Of a stretch of DNA of 28,909 nt, positions 1 through 10,333 are shown piece after piece. Location of the stretch: the NCBI GenBank assembly GCA_001929475.1, contig LXFE01001385.1, forward strand, positions 1 to 28,909. Direction: 5' to 3'. The position numbers were made by a program, and so were the translations under genes. This DNA comes from Neolecta irregularis DAH-3. Lineage: Eukaryota > Ascomycota > Neolectomycetes > Neolectales > Neolectaceae. How positions within the stretch are numbered: position 1 is the first letter of the stretch; every line of letters starts with the position of its first letter. The notes below the pieces were generated by a model. That model was not told the DNA's origin. It made no database searches and saw nothing but the letters and a program-made list of their open reading frames with translations.

Positions 1-3000
1 AAGGAAAATTCTAAGATGGCCCACGCAGGTACATGGGTTATTGAAATAAAACTAATGCATAGTCCCGCCAACAATGTCGCCAATAGTATCTATGGATCGT
101 CCAGAGAGACCTGTAGATTCATTCGACGATACATTTGCTCTTTCTGATGGTGCAAGATCCTTTGGGGGAATTTCTCCAAGACCACCACAGCAGTCCAACA
201 TTTCTTTGCCTCTGATTACTGATCCAGTAAGGGAGAATACTTTAGAAACGTCCACCAAACCCTATTCGGAGGAATTTGAGGAGCATGTTGAAACAAAAAT
301 TAGCCCTTCAAGCGTTGTCCCTCCTGTTGTCACAACAACTAGCGAAACTTCCCTATCCAAATTGCTTCCTAACACCATGAAAATATTACAAGAATCACAA
401 ATGACATCCAAAGAATTTCAATTTGACATGGACCTTCCCTCTAAATCAGCAATGGAAGCAGGCTCTGTAACATCTATTGCAGAATCAGTTATTAGAACAA
501 ACGAATCATTCACACTCATTGCAACAGATACTCTTAGGGTCACCCCTCCAATGGGAGAACTGTTCAATAGTACATCGGAAGTTCTCGCTGCTCCCGCTTC
601 GCATGAAAACCTGGAGCGCGTAGACAGAGACTTTGTTCCTTCGAGAGTTGTCCCTTCTGGTGTCCCGACGAGTATTGAATCTTCGTTATTTAAATTGCTT
701 CCAGACACCAAAAGAATATTGCATGAATCACAAACACCATACAACGAGCTTCACCCTGATGAAATATTGGAGAGACCCTCCGAAACGTTGACAGAAGCAA
801 GATCAATAACATATATCACCGAGTCTGCTATTAGTACAAGCGCCTCATCTCAACTTGTCGATAGCTCTCACCGTAGTGAGACCGATCGTGAGATAATACA
901 TTATAATACCGAAAATTCGCGCTCTGAAAATGCAAACAGCGGAAACTCTATGTCATCGACAGTAATGCGACCATCGTCTGTCGCTCTAGGTTTTTACCCA
1001 CATCATCCCACCGACTATAGAGATCCGAGGAGCTCAATTCAATCCACCATGCGGGATCAAACTCCACCCATTTCCCAGTCTTCCGTATCTGTTGAAGCTC
1101 TTGATTCCCTCACCAATCCATCCCCAGTCACAAATGTCAATGCCTTGAATCCACCTGAGGGTATTGATTCCAGCTCAATCGGACCAGCCTTTTCCCTCAC
1201 TAGAGTCACACGCATGGAAAACTTTCCGTTGAGGAGACTTCTCAATAATGACAATTTACGAGAGCAGTCTATGCAGACTGTTTCTATAACGAGAGAACAG
1301 AAGTTTCCTTTGAATTTTCAATTGTCTACCTCCCTAGAAACGGCAGAATCAAGTGTGGTTATGTCTAGGTCAAAATATCCTTCCGGCAAAAGATTTGCAA
1401 CTTCAAGATCTCCTCAGTATTCAACCGACCTGGAAAATGAAGGTGTCGCTTTTTTTCCTACAGTTACTGTGCCCCTTACTATGGTTCCAACCATTGTTAA
1501 TGATATCAACATATCAATCTTTCCCAATCAGATTACCAGATCCAAATTGAAGTTTGCTGTTCAATCCATAACCTTGACAGAGTATTCCAAACCTCCTCAA
1601 GAGACTTCCATACTACAAACAGTACTGGTAGACCGAGGACAGGGTAAACCAATTCATTCTTTCTCTCTCTCATGAAACCAGGCCAATCTTATGGACAACA
1701 AATCGCTATCCCAAAATTCAGTCTTGATCAGTCATTGAAAACACAGATCCATCATACTAGTGTACAACCAGAAAACTCCGCTTTTGGCCACACTCAGGAG
1801 ACTATATCCGTATCAATATCTATAACCCCAAATGTAGATGGGAACTTGATTACAGAGTCACCGCTTGGGTTATCTCTCACTTCAGACGTAGTATCATTTC
1901 AGACAGCCGCTCCTGGCAAGATAAAGAGTTTCTTGTTTTTGGGTTCATCCTTCTTGAGTGCTTGCACTGATCATAGGTATCGACAATACCTCCTTATCCC
2001 CTAGGTCCACTATACCAAGTGTCAACAATGAAGATATTCTTGATCCAAAATACTCGAATAATTTAGGTATGCGCAAATTTCCGTCGGAAAAATGCTAATT
2101 TGCTAGCCCAACCAAATCCAAGAACTCAAGGGAAATATTACCGCAACTTTCACAAGCAAAACTATCCCAGAGAAATCGAACCCAGTCTATTGTACAAATC
2201 GATACAGGAGTCTGCCAATCTGACACCAACCAAAACATCAGTGTTAGATGGCTCCATGACGCCGGACTCAACTGCACTGGTATCTACCGACTTTCCATTA
2301 GCAAAGACATTCCGAGGATACACTTCTCAGAGCACAACTTCCGTTCTGACCTTCTCTGCAGATGATAGATTGCTGTCGCCATCAAATCTTAGAACTGAAT
2401 ATTACCCATCTTTTGCTCAAAACAAAGCTACCTTGTCGATGACAACACTGACGAAACAAACATCAGCTCCAATTTCTCCAAAATCCGAAGCTAGCAATGC
2501 GAATCGTTCTCCTAGAGCTTCACATAGAGAAAATGCGGACGTCGTTGTCGATGACATGAATACAAGCCAGCTACATGAGGTTGAAACCAAAGGAAGTCAA
2601 AGGCCTTCTCACATTCCCTCCGAAAGTCACTCTAATGATGCAAACGAAGGACTAGTTAGGATGAAAGACTCTGACATTGATCGAATAGCTTTGACATCAA
2701 TTTCATCAAAGCAAGGTCAAGGGAAAAGTTTATCAACTCCCAGTCCCTCCATTCAATCGAAGGATGATCAACGCCACGATATCATAGTTTCTCAAAACAC
2801 TGGTTCAAGACTGAAATTATCCAGCACCGAGAAAAACATGGATTCGCATCATGGACAAATAACTTTGAACGAGTCTAAACGAACCAAGGCCCAAGACATT
2901 CAACGGGACTTGAAAATTGTCTCTAACGATATCTCGAATGCCCCAGACCCATCACCAAGTCTCCACAAAGCGTTGAAGCCAATAGCGATATCTTGGTCTC

Positions 3001-3185
3001 ACTACGAAGAAGACGGGAAGAAATCTCAAACACATAGCCAAGGGCAAGACGTTAAAAGAACTTTGGAGCCAAAAGAGATATCCACCATCAATCATAAATC
3101 CCTCATTTATGATTCCTCTGCGGTCAAGGTCGCCTCTCAAAGTTTATTGCCTTCTGTCGCAATATTATTGGGACTGTTACTGTGA
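1..3185 (+). CDS. Ser/Thr-rich mucin-like GPI-anchored surface protein (5' end outside window)
   Basis: Reading frame is open from base 1, so the gene probably starts upstream; no signal peptide is visible here. Proposed exons are <1-28, 63-1643, 1682-1942, 1977-2066 and 2107-3185, which sum to 1013 codons without a break. The introns are 34, 38, 34 and 40 nt, all phase 1; two end in a clear branch-site/AG arrangement (AACTAATGCATAG, GCTAATTTGCTAG). An alternative donor at 1928 (49 nt) is possible for the third. The protein is rich in Ser, Thr and Pro, has no recognisable catalytic domain, carries two related modules of about 70 residues, and ends in a hydrophobic stretch (LLPSVAILLGLLL) after small residues, which is the layout of a GPI-anchor signal. 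I infer a cell-wall or plasma-membrane glycoprotein. Family assignment is not possible. Confidence 0.6.
305..850 (+). repeat. Duplicated ~70-residue module inside the mucin-like gene
   Basis: Two segments of the predicted protein align: bases 305-512 and 638-850. Shared landmarks are PSSVVP/PSRVVP, SLSKLLPNT/SLFKLLPDT, ILQESQ/ILHESQ and SVTSIAESVIRT/SITYITESAIST. About 40 residues of unrelated sequence lie between them. They are diverged internal duplications. Confidence 0.7.
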
Positions 3186-3355
3186 GACGCTTCATATATT
3201 AGATAGACATTAGAAAATACATTTTTGCGAGAATATTGGAAAGCGAGTTGTATCATCGAATATAAAAGATTTCCCCGATAACATTTTGTTTCTTTTACCA
3301 AGAATTGGGAGATTACAAACGAAGCCTTGTTTGAATAGGAATCGCCTTCAAACAC

Positions 3356-4706
3356 ATGATCCTAACCATGGGTGCTCTCTCGACCAACGCCAACCGTGGT
3401 CCTTTATTTCTTTACAACAGTCAAGTCGCACGTGGCAAGTTAAGATATGATAAAAATCAAGTCAGTACGGTTTTCAAATGGGATAATGTTGATTCAACAG
3501 GAATTCTGGAAATTCTACAAACTCTGTTCATAGAATTACAAATGTATAATCTCCCTCCGTTAATCGAACCATCGAGATCTCGCAGTCGGTCCTTTGTACT
3601 TAATTCCGATGATAAGCCATGTTAAATGATTAGTTGGACATATTTAGACGGAATCCAGTGGCTTCTCCTAAAGGCCTCTATTTACATGGTACAGTTGGAA
3701 CAGGAAAATCAATGCTCCTGAATCTCTTCCATGCTTCAATCCTAGGCTCATCACGTCTTCACTTTCACGAGTTTTTACGAAATTATCACCTTGAAACCCA
3801 CAAGTTAAAATCCCAGCATGGAATGGCTTTTAATGCAATACCACAGATAACGTATAACATCGCGGCCAAGTCTCGAATTTTATGCTTTGACGAATTTATG
3901 GTAGAAGACATTCAGTCTGCCATGATTCTACAGAGATTATTGGAAAGTTTGATTGATCGTGGAGTGGTGTTGGTTACCACGAGTAATCGACATCCTACGG
4001 ATCTATACAAGAACGGACTACAAAGAGATAATTTTATTCCCTGTATAAATCTACTTCTAGAAAGGCTTCGGATTGTGGACTTGAACGGACCCGATTATAG
4101 ATCAATGCGTGACTCCACAGTGACCACATCTCCGTATTACTTTCCTCTAGATGAAAACGCAGAGAAACACGCAGAAAAATGGTTTAAAAGGTACGCGGCC
4201 AATCAAGGACAACCGGAAAAGATCTTCATATGGAACAGAGCTATCACTGTTCCTCTAGCGTCTAGTAAAGTCGCGAAATTTACGTTTGCAGAGTTATGTG
4301 GATCGCCGCTAGCTGCTTCTGATTATTTCGAATTATGCCGCCATTACCAGATATTTGTGGTTACTTTGATACCCAAACTCTCTCTCGGACAGAAGGATTT
4401 GGCGAGACGGTTCATCACTTTTATCGACGCTCTATATGAATCTCATAGCAAACTGTTCGCTACTAGCGAGGTAGATTTGGAAGAAATCTTCGCCGGAGAG
4501 GCCACAACAGGACAAGATGCTGTCGAGTATGGAGAATTGGCGGATGATCATGGGGCAAGCATTTTGAAGACCAGTATATTTGTATGTCCTATCGTACAAT
4601 GCGATGACTAAATTTATAGACAGGCGAAGATGAAATTTTTGCATTCAAGAGGGCTAAAAGTAGGATTAGGGAGATGAAGCGAGATGATTGGAGACCGCTG
4701 GCTTAA
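3356..4706 (+). CDS. AFG1: AFG1/LACE1-family mitochondrial AAA ATPase
   Basis: P-loop ATPase of the AFG1 (Lace1, bacterial ZapE) family, which acts at the mitochondrial inner membrane in protein quality control. Exons 3356-3464, 3501-3595, 3634-4581 and 4620-4706 give 412 residues. Visible motifs: Walker A GTVGTGKS preceded by PKGLYLHG, Walker B LCFDEFMVEDI, and the family signature TSNRHPTDLYKNGLQR. The last 38-nt intron is required to recover the conserved ending TGEDEIFAFKRAKSRI. The second intron (3596-3633) repairs a frame break before LDIFRRNP. The first (3465-3500) is 36 nt and lacks stops, so it is called because its removal yields the expected DKNQ-RILEILQTL spacing. A transit peptide is not obvious; an upstream exon could supply one. 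Confidence 0.9.
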
Positions 4707-4837
4707 TTTTGGATCGCTGGGTGCCTTAATTTGAATTTATCTTCGTGGCTGAGGTGTCCAACTCTCCGGTTTCCATTGTTCGCCAGGAGCTTTCGTTCGT
4801 TCTATGATTTATTAAGCTTCGAATTACTTGTCATGAT

Positions 4838-5354
4838 TCACAAACCTTGAAGTTCTTTTGCAGGTTCAAAGTCAACTTGTTTGATTCTATTTCCGTTCAG
4901 TCCATCTACTTTGGTTCCACTGCCCTCGAGTCCCTTGGTCTTTGCTCCAGACCACTTCTCGTCAATACATTGGGCGAGGATTTGAATTCTAGCAATTCGT
5001 TGACGGTCAGCGTGTAGTTCTGCCAAGGTTGGTGGGTCCCATCTTGTATACCGTAACCAGTTCAACCATTGTGCTACCATGTCATCAAAAGTCGCTCAAT
5101 CAGATGGTACGACTCATATTCCTCTCATAATCAACGAAATCTAGTTTTTCACGATGTTGAACCATCCGCCGGGGTTTATGAGCTCTAGCTAGACAACTAA
5201 GTCCTTGCGATAGTGAACCATTACGAGCTTTGACCTCCCAGTATGTCGACCCACTCAGGTCATAGCCTGCCAAAATCCTTTTTCGCCAAGGCAAGTTCAA
5301 AGCCTTCCACTTAATATAAAGACTTCGAATTATGGACGCAGAGGTAAGAAACAT
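4838..5354 (-). CDS. Complex I assembly factor, NDUFAF2/N7BML (B17.2-like) family
   Basis: Two exons on the minus strand, 5354-5111 and 5073-4838, with a 37-nt intron, encode 159 residues. The N-terminal half has the family pattern KWKALNLPWRKRILAGYDL followed by STYWEVK and RPRR-like KPRRMV. The splice restores SPQWLNWLRYTRWDPPT, the signature Trp-rich motif of NDUFA12-related proteins, followed by the ELHADRQRIARI helix. Fungal N7BML/NDUFAF2 proteins help assemble mitochondrial NADH:ubiquinone oxidoreductase; that role is inherited from the family, not shown here. The presence implies that this fungus retains complex I. The C-terminal third is low-complexity and poorly conserved. It is transcribed divergently from the CBS-domain gene. 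Confidence 0.85.
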
Positions 5355-5427
5355 TAACCAGCTGGCACGTGCCTTCGGCCTCCTATAGGAAATTTAGATA
5401 CAGAGAATCACGTCAGCAATCGTCCCC
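5355..5427. promoter_or_regulatory. 73-bp shared divergent promoter with CACGTG palindrome
   Basis: Only 73 bp separate the two start codons. It holds a perfect 10-bp palindrome GGCACGTGCC at 5364-5373, whose core CACGTG is the classical bHLH/Cbf1 site. A role in co-regulation of the two genes is inference. Confidence 0.45.
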
Positions 5428-5913
5428 ATGTCGACGACTGCACTACCAGCATCTCAACATCGATTGTCCAAGTATCGGGGCGTAAGCATTTACCAAGGCG
5501 CTTATTTTGAGTTATAGGCATCTGTAGAAGATCTCCAGCTCTCTCCTGCTGTCTCAATTTTAGAATCAACATCCTTATCTGCAGCCTTATTACGGGCAAC
5601 AGATCGAGATTTTAGCCAAATTACTGTCTTGGATGAACGGGATCGCTCATTAAGAGGTTATCTCACTGATTCTCGTCTGCAAGAGCTTTTGAAAACCGAA
5701 AATCCAGACGAACCTGTTCAACGGTATATCACAGAATTTGACCGGGGACGAAAATATGTTCTCATTACACCCGACACAGATCTCGATGAATTGGAGAGGT
5801 TTCTGGAGAAAGAAGAGTTTGCTATTGTCACGGATGTCAATAGGAAATTTGTTCTCGGTGTTGCTACAAGAAGTGATTTGGAAGAATTTAATACACGGCG
5901 GCCAATGTTATGA
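5428..5913 (+). CDS. Small CBS-domain-pair protein
   Basis: Exons 5428-5481 and 5518-5913, joined across a 36-nt intron (GTAAGC...TTATAG), encode 149 residues. The protein is a tandem pair of CBS motifs with little else: the first around residues 19-75 (KYRGASVEDLQL, then a RDFSQITVLD-type strand), the second ending in FAIVTDVNRKFVLGVATRSD. CBS pairs bind adenine nucleotides or related ligands and usually sense energy or metabolite state. Similar stand-alone fungal proteins are often labelled cystathionine beta-synthase-like, but no catalytic domain is present here. The start was chosen because it is the first Met after the divergent promoter and opens directly into the conserved KYRG region. 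Confidence 0.85.
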
Positions 5914-6107
5914 GGAGCAGGAAGCTCTGATTGAGGGCACTGTAGATACCCTCCCTAACTTGGGCCCAAACTTTTTTGTATTAATCACAGGCATTGAGAC
6001 ATTGATAGATTTGACAATCGCTAATTCCCCCGAAGCATGAAACACGCAGGATGCAGTTGTAGAGCTTTGCAGACTTGGAGGACTTGAATAAAAACGAAAA
6101 AAATGAT

Positions 6108-6300
6108 TGTTAGACTCCTTTGCTGGATGAATATAGCATTCTTCACAAGTCCTACAAGCAAGCACGTTACTGAGAGGAAACAGAAATAGCCATGTCAGTT
6201 ATAGAAACCTAGACACCAACCAAAGAGAAAGCCAAACAAGAGACCCCTTTAAATATCCTCCAAAAGATTACTATATCGTTTTCGTACCACAAGCAAATGG
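6108..6300 (+). repeat. Dispersed repeat, copy A (degenerate)
   Basis: Closely matches the reverse complement of 23391-23590. Shared blocks include CCTTTGCTGGATGAATA, GGAAACAGAAATAGCC, TATAGAAACCTAGAC, GCCAAACAAGAGACCCCTTT and AAAAGATTACTATAT. The matching copy B carries an intact ORF, whereas this copy has stops, so it is the more decayed one. Confidence 0.8.
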
Positions 6301-7461
6301 CGTCCGCATTATGAAAACTAATGTGAAGATTCAACCAAGCTAGACTAAATTAACAACTCGGAAAGATTCGGAGCAGGCAGCAAGTTTGTGTTGAAGTTCA
6401 CGACGACATTGACCAATCAAAGAACCCGAAACCTAGATGATATGGATTTGTCGATGAGAGTAAACTAGCAACGGCTAAGAAACATCGCATCGCTGTTTCG
6501 GTCTACAAGCTTTGATATCTCTACTGTAGTGGAATCTGGCTATAACGAATGTGGCCTTCCAGGGTTTGAGTTCGTGAAAAGGAGGATTCGTTTGTGGTAA
6601 GTGACACATTTTTCAAACAATATCATCATAATCAAACCTTCCTCCACCTCACCGCATTATTAACTCACTACTACAATTCCCCTCAGCCTGTACCCTCAGT
6701 CACTACAGCATGCCATCGCTTAATGCTTAATACAAACCTTTGCATTTCCCCTCCTTTTTCGCTTTCTCTCACCGCCCAAAACACTCTGCCCCCCTTTTTC
6801 CCCTTCGTCCTATTTTCGAACCCTTCTCGCAATCAAATCGGGAGGCAATGAACTCCTCAATATCATCTGGTCTATCCTGCATCGCCAGACTCCTCTACTA
6901 GATTAGGAAAATTATGAATATCCATGGCATCATGGATATAAACCATATCTTATATGAGTTGGATTTCGGTTGTTATACCACAGTGAGAAGATCTCAGCGA
7001 AGATGATGCAGCAATAGGTCTATTGTATTGCTCAATAAGCCACTAGTCTAAAGATTTATATTCTAGATGAGGACTCAAGGGCTGGTGGGTACGAAGAGCA
7101 ATCTTTTGCTCATTTGTTATAGGGGAACTGTTTTTCATTTTAGAGAATTTTGAATTAATCTAACGAACTTGGTAGTAAGGTTGAAATTCGCTAGACCCAA
7201 TACCAATCAATTTTGGCAAGCAGTTGGGTTCGTTATAAGGAGGAATTTGTGGGGACTTAACCATGCCCCATGATCAGACGGCACCGGCACCTCCCATCGC
7301 AAGCCACGATGGCCACCCCAACGGTTCAAGAGTCACTGACTTCAACACTGACCAAAGCAGCCTGACTGTGGCAAGCAGTACCGCCGAACCAAGTCAGGAC
7401 GGTCACAAGCTTTGCCACCAGAGAGTATGCAGGAAGGCAAACAGAGATGAGGAAGCGCATG

Positions 7462-7673
7462 TGCAAGCATATACCCTTGGGTAGAGCTTACTATTACGGA
7501 AGGAAGGCTTGCAATAATATTGCGGCATTTTAATTTGTATTATATAGAGTAGATAGGCGTTCATTACCTTGCTAAGTTCAGTCACTTAGGCTAGGTATGT
7601 CCGCGGAAGTTCAGTCAGTTTGGCTAGTATAATAAAACCTGGTCTTATTCGAACTCGAGCTTCAACACTTACA
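7462..7673 (+). mobile_element. Solo LTR (family 1) with 5-bp target duplication
   Basis: A 212-bp unit beginning TGCAAGCATATACC and ending CAACACTTACA, flanked by the direct repeat GCATG at 7457-7461 and 7674-7678. It has an AATAAAA signal near its 3' end. The reverse complement of 17486-17686 is the same sequence with small differences. TG...CA ends and a 5-bp duplication are normal for LTR retrotransposons. No internal region is attached, so it is a solo LTR. Confidence 0.85.
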
Positions 7674-8764
7674 GCATGTTCTAGTTATCTATAAGTATCT
7701 GGCTTAATCAGCAAGCCAGACCAAACTGGAGGATCCTTATAGCCATGTTCGACTGTATAAAGCTTTGCGCTTCACACGGAACGCAACATATCGCAAAGTT
7801 TTAGTACCCTCCATAGATCAATCCGCTCTCGCTTTTTAATAAAACAGCTCCCCGATAGAGAAATATAAAGAAACAAATACTGTTTGATTCTATACATGGA
7901 GTTTTCACCGCCAACCATATCTATAAAGTACCTTACGTTTTACGATACGAGCTCATCAAGTTCGCAATACCTTCACAATTTGATCAGACTACTTTGCGCT
8001 TGTGTTGAGCATCACGGGAATCTGTTGTTTAGCACTTTTCTCTATTTCCTTTTCCGGAACTGAGACACTGACGGCCAAAGATATTGCTGGCAGGATCATT
8101 CAAAGCAGTATTCCTTCCTCGAAGCTTTACCGACAAAACAAACTGATAATCGCATTGAATGACTGTTCTGGCTAAGCCAAGTCTGCTTATACAAAGGATA
8201 CGAAATAAATCCGACAAGTCGCTTCATACAGAAGCTATCGTACCTTTATTGCATTATTGAACTACAGTCCAAGAAAAGCATATCGCTGTTAGAATCGATG
8301 GGAGCAGGCGGTGTGGTTGAAAAGATGGATCGCAATGGACGGAAATGGCTTTCGCAGCCACTGCTCACCCATTCTGACAGGTCGACTCCACTTACCCATC
8401 CAAACCTGCGAGTTCTGGAGATGACAACAAATGTTGTACTACACTATAATTGGCGCATTCCGCTGTCCAGATTCTTCTTCCGGCTTACTTTCTTTCATCT
8501 GTTGCCTTTCGCCGATACTCGGCCGGATCCGGTCGTCAATACTCTCCTTTTCTTCCCGTATACCGTCTTTACAACAGATAGAGTGGAATATACCAAGGCT
8601 GGTCACTCGTTTATTTCCACCAGATCTACAACACTCTTTGGCTGAGCCTAAGCAATCAAGTTTTTCTCTCCCTGATATTACCGACTTTCATTATCAATCC
8701 CGTCACTATCTACCTTCCTTTCCCCAAGAATTTTCTGCTAGACAGCTTGTTATCTACTTGAGAG

Positions 8765-10081
8765 ATGTCTTCAATCATTGAACTTCAATTGCAAGATATA
8801 CACCCATCAATTCCCGACGGTCTCGATATTGAGGGTCTGTTTACGCAGTCAGGGAGCCTCCCGCTGTACTCTCCCGTGTTTGAGGGGTCTGCTATCACAG
8901 ATATTGAATGGTCCTCTGGGTGGGGCGACAACGATCTCGTCGATGCTTGTTCCGATGGTGCCGCCACACCAGCCTCGTTGTCCTGGCGGGAAGCCGCCTC
9001 ACCCACCGCAATGGTTGGATCATGCCGGAAGCAGAAGTCCAAGAAGCGACGAAATAGCCGCAAACAGCAATGGTCCGCCATGCCCCACAACGCCCTCTCC
9101 AGCCCCTATATGACTGAAGGTCGGTCGCTGCTGGACTCAGCGATTCCTCATTCGCCACCAGTTGCCCCTCTACTTTCATCGCTTCCGGAGTCGTTCACCT
9201 GTTTCCCGGATTCTCTTGGTGAAATTGATCAGAATAATCACAGTGTCCTCCCTGAATCACCACATTCGCCGGAAACGCTCGCAATTCTGCAAAGCTCTGC
9301 CTCGACACTGTTGCGAACGAAAGATTTAGACTCATCTAACCCCACTAATATGAATAACAAACATCTCAGCACAGTACGCCAACCCTATCCGGACACTGTT
9401 CATCCGCAGCACATATTCCTCGGAGAGACCTTCGCTGAAGACTCGTCCGCCATGCCTCGTTCGGAATCCGCTCCTGCGAGTACGATGCCTGAGCCCCCAT
9501 CCACACCCAAACGTCAAAAACCAAAACTCGTTGTACCAAAAGGTCCTTCCCGCAAGCGTTCATTTGATATCGAGGACGAGGATTACACTCCTACTAAGCG
9601 CAGTCGAGCCGAAGGGTTCCCCGTCTTCTCTATTCCCGACTACAATGATCTCCCATCCCCTTATGCTGCGCCTCTCACCACACACCTGAGTTCATACTCA
9701 GAGTATCCATTCGGTAGTCCAATTGATCCGTATATGAGTTACAACCAAGACGAGTACTACAGCAAGTATGCTCCTCTTTCCTCATATCACGCAATGCATA
9801 CACCACCCGCATCGCCTTTTTCTCAGATGGGATATTATCCTTCGATTCCAGAATATGCCCTCCCAACGATGGCATTTCCACCATCTCCGCCTCATAGCGC
9901 TTCCCGGAAATTAAGCATGCCGTTACCACCGAGAAAACGAAGTCGAAAATCTGGAAAAGCTGATGTCTTTATCAACTTCACACAGATGGACGGTCACGCT
10001 TTGTCTTCTGGTGTAGCACCAAGCGGAAGCTCCAAGTCAAGATCTTCGATTTCGCTCAAACGGATTCGATCAATTATTTAG
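8765..10081 (+). CDS. WetA-like developmental regulator
   Basis: Single exon of 438 residues, Ser/Pro-rich and mostly disordered. Two basic clusters look like nuclear localisation signals (KQKSKKRRNSRK near residue 90 and PPRKRSRKSGK near residue 390). The C-terminal segment contains INFTQMDG followed by GVAPSGSSK; this matches what I recall of the conserved C-terminal block of ascomycete WetA proteins, which control late conidial maturation. The usual long basic helix after SGSSK is replaced by only 15 basic residues, so the domain is shortened or diverged. Repeated SPxx-type sites (TPPASP, PPSPPHS) suggest phosphorylation. The leader has upstream ORFs, one overlapping the start, consistent with translational control. 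The family call rests on one motif from memory. Confidence 0.55.
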   Translation: MSSIIELQLQDIHPSIPDGLDIEGLFTQSGSLPLYSPVFEGSAITDIEWSSGWGDNDLVDACSDGAATPASLSWREAASPTAMVGSCRKQKSKKRRNSRKQQWSAMPHNALSSPYMTEGRSLLDSAIPHSPPVAPLLSSLPESFTCFPDSLGEIDQNNHSVLPESPHSPETLAILQSSASTLLRTKDLDSSNPTNMNNKHLSTVRQPYPDTVHPQHIFLGETFAEDSSAMPRSESAPASTMPEPPSTPKRQKPKLVVPKGPSRKRSFDIEDEDYTPTKRSRAEGFPVFSIPDYNDLPSPYAAPLTTHLSSYSEYPFGSPIDPYMSYNQDEYYSKYAPLSSYHAMHTPPASPFSQMGYYPSIPEYALPTMAFPPSPPHSASRKLSMPLPPRKRSRKSGKADVFINFTQMDGHALSSGVAPSGSSKSRSSISLKRIRSII

Positions 10082-10333
10082 CCACTCCTTTAATTTCACT
10101 CTCTCTTTTCTACTCTGCTGTACAGCGTCACATTCACTAAGTTATTATTTCCTTATCTTTGTTATAATCTTGTGTTTTTCTAATCATTTGGGTCTGCCAA
10201 ATACCTTTGTATAGCTAGTTTCTAAATATTACTTGTCGTATAACAGATATCCTTCTCTTTTGAGTATTACCTTGAGTCACTCAAAAATGTCTTAAGACTT
10301 TCTTCCCCACCAACCATTATCGCCTCCGGCACT

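Larger units (their letters stand above)
5914..8764. other. 2.85-kb non-coding stretch before the WetA-like gene
   Basis: No conserved reading frame was recognised. It contains one dispersed repeat copy (6108-6300), a pyrimidine-rich tract (about 6640-6830), a small inverted repeat ATATCCATG/CATGGATAT at 6918-6939 and a solo LTR (7462-7673). The last 470 bases carry overlapping upstream ORFs (8298-8645 and 8431-8781); the second overlaps the start codon of the WetA-like gene out of frame. These may be a long promoter and leader. Confidence 0.5.

Noticed and set aside
7263-7484. 73-residue ORF just before the solo LTR, considered as a retrotransposon gag fragment
   Set aside because: No gag-like motif, and the LTR has its own target duplication at 7457-7461, so the ORF is outside the element.
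7460-7673. LTR start at TGTGCAAG (7460)
   Set aside because: Starting at TGCAAG (7462) aligns better to the other copy and gives an exact GCATG duplication.
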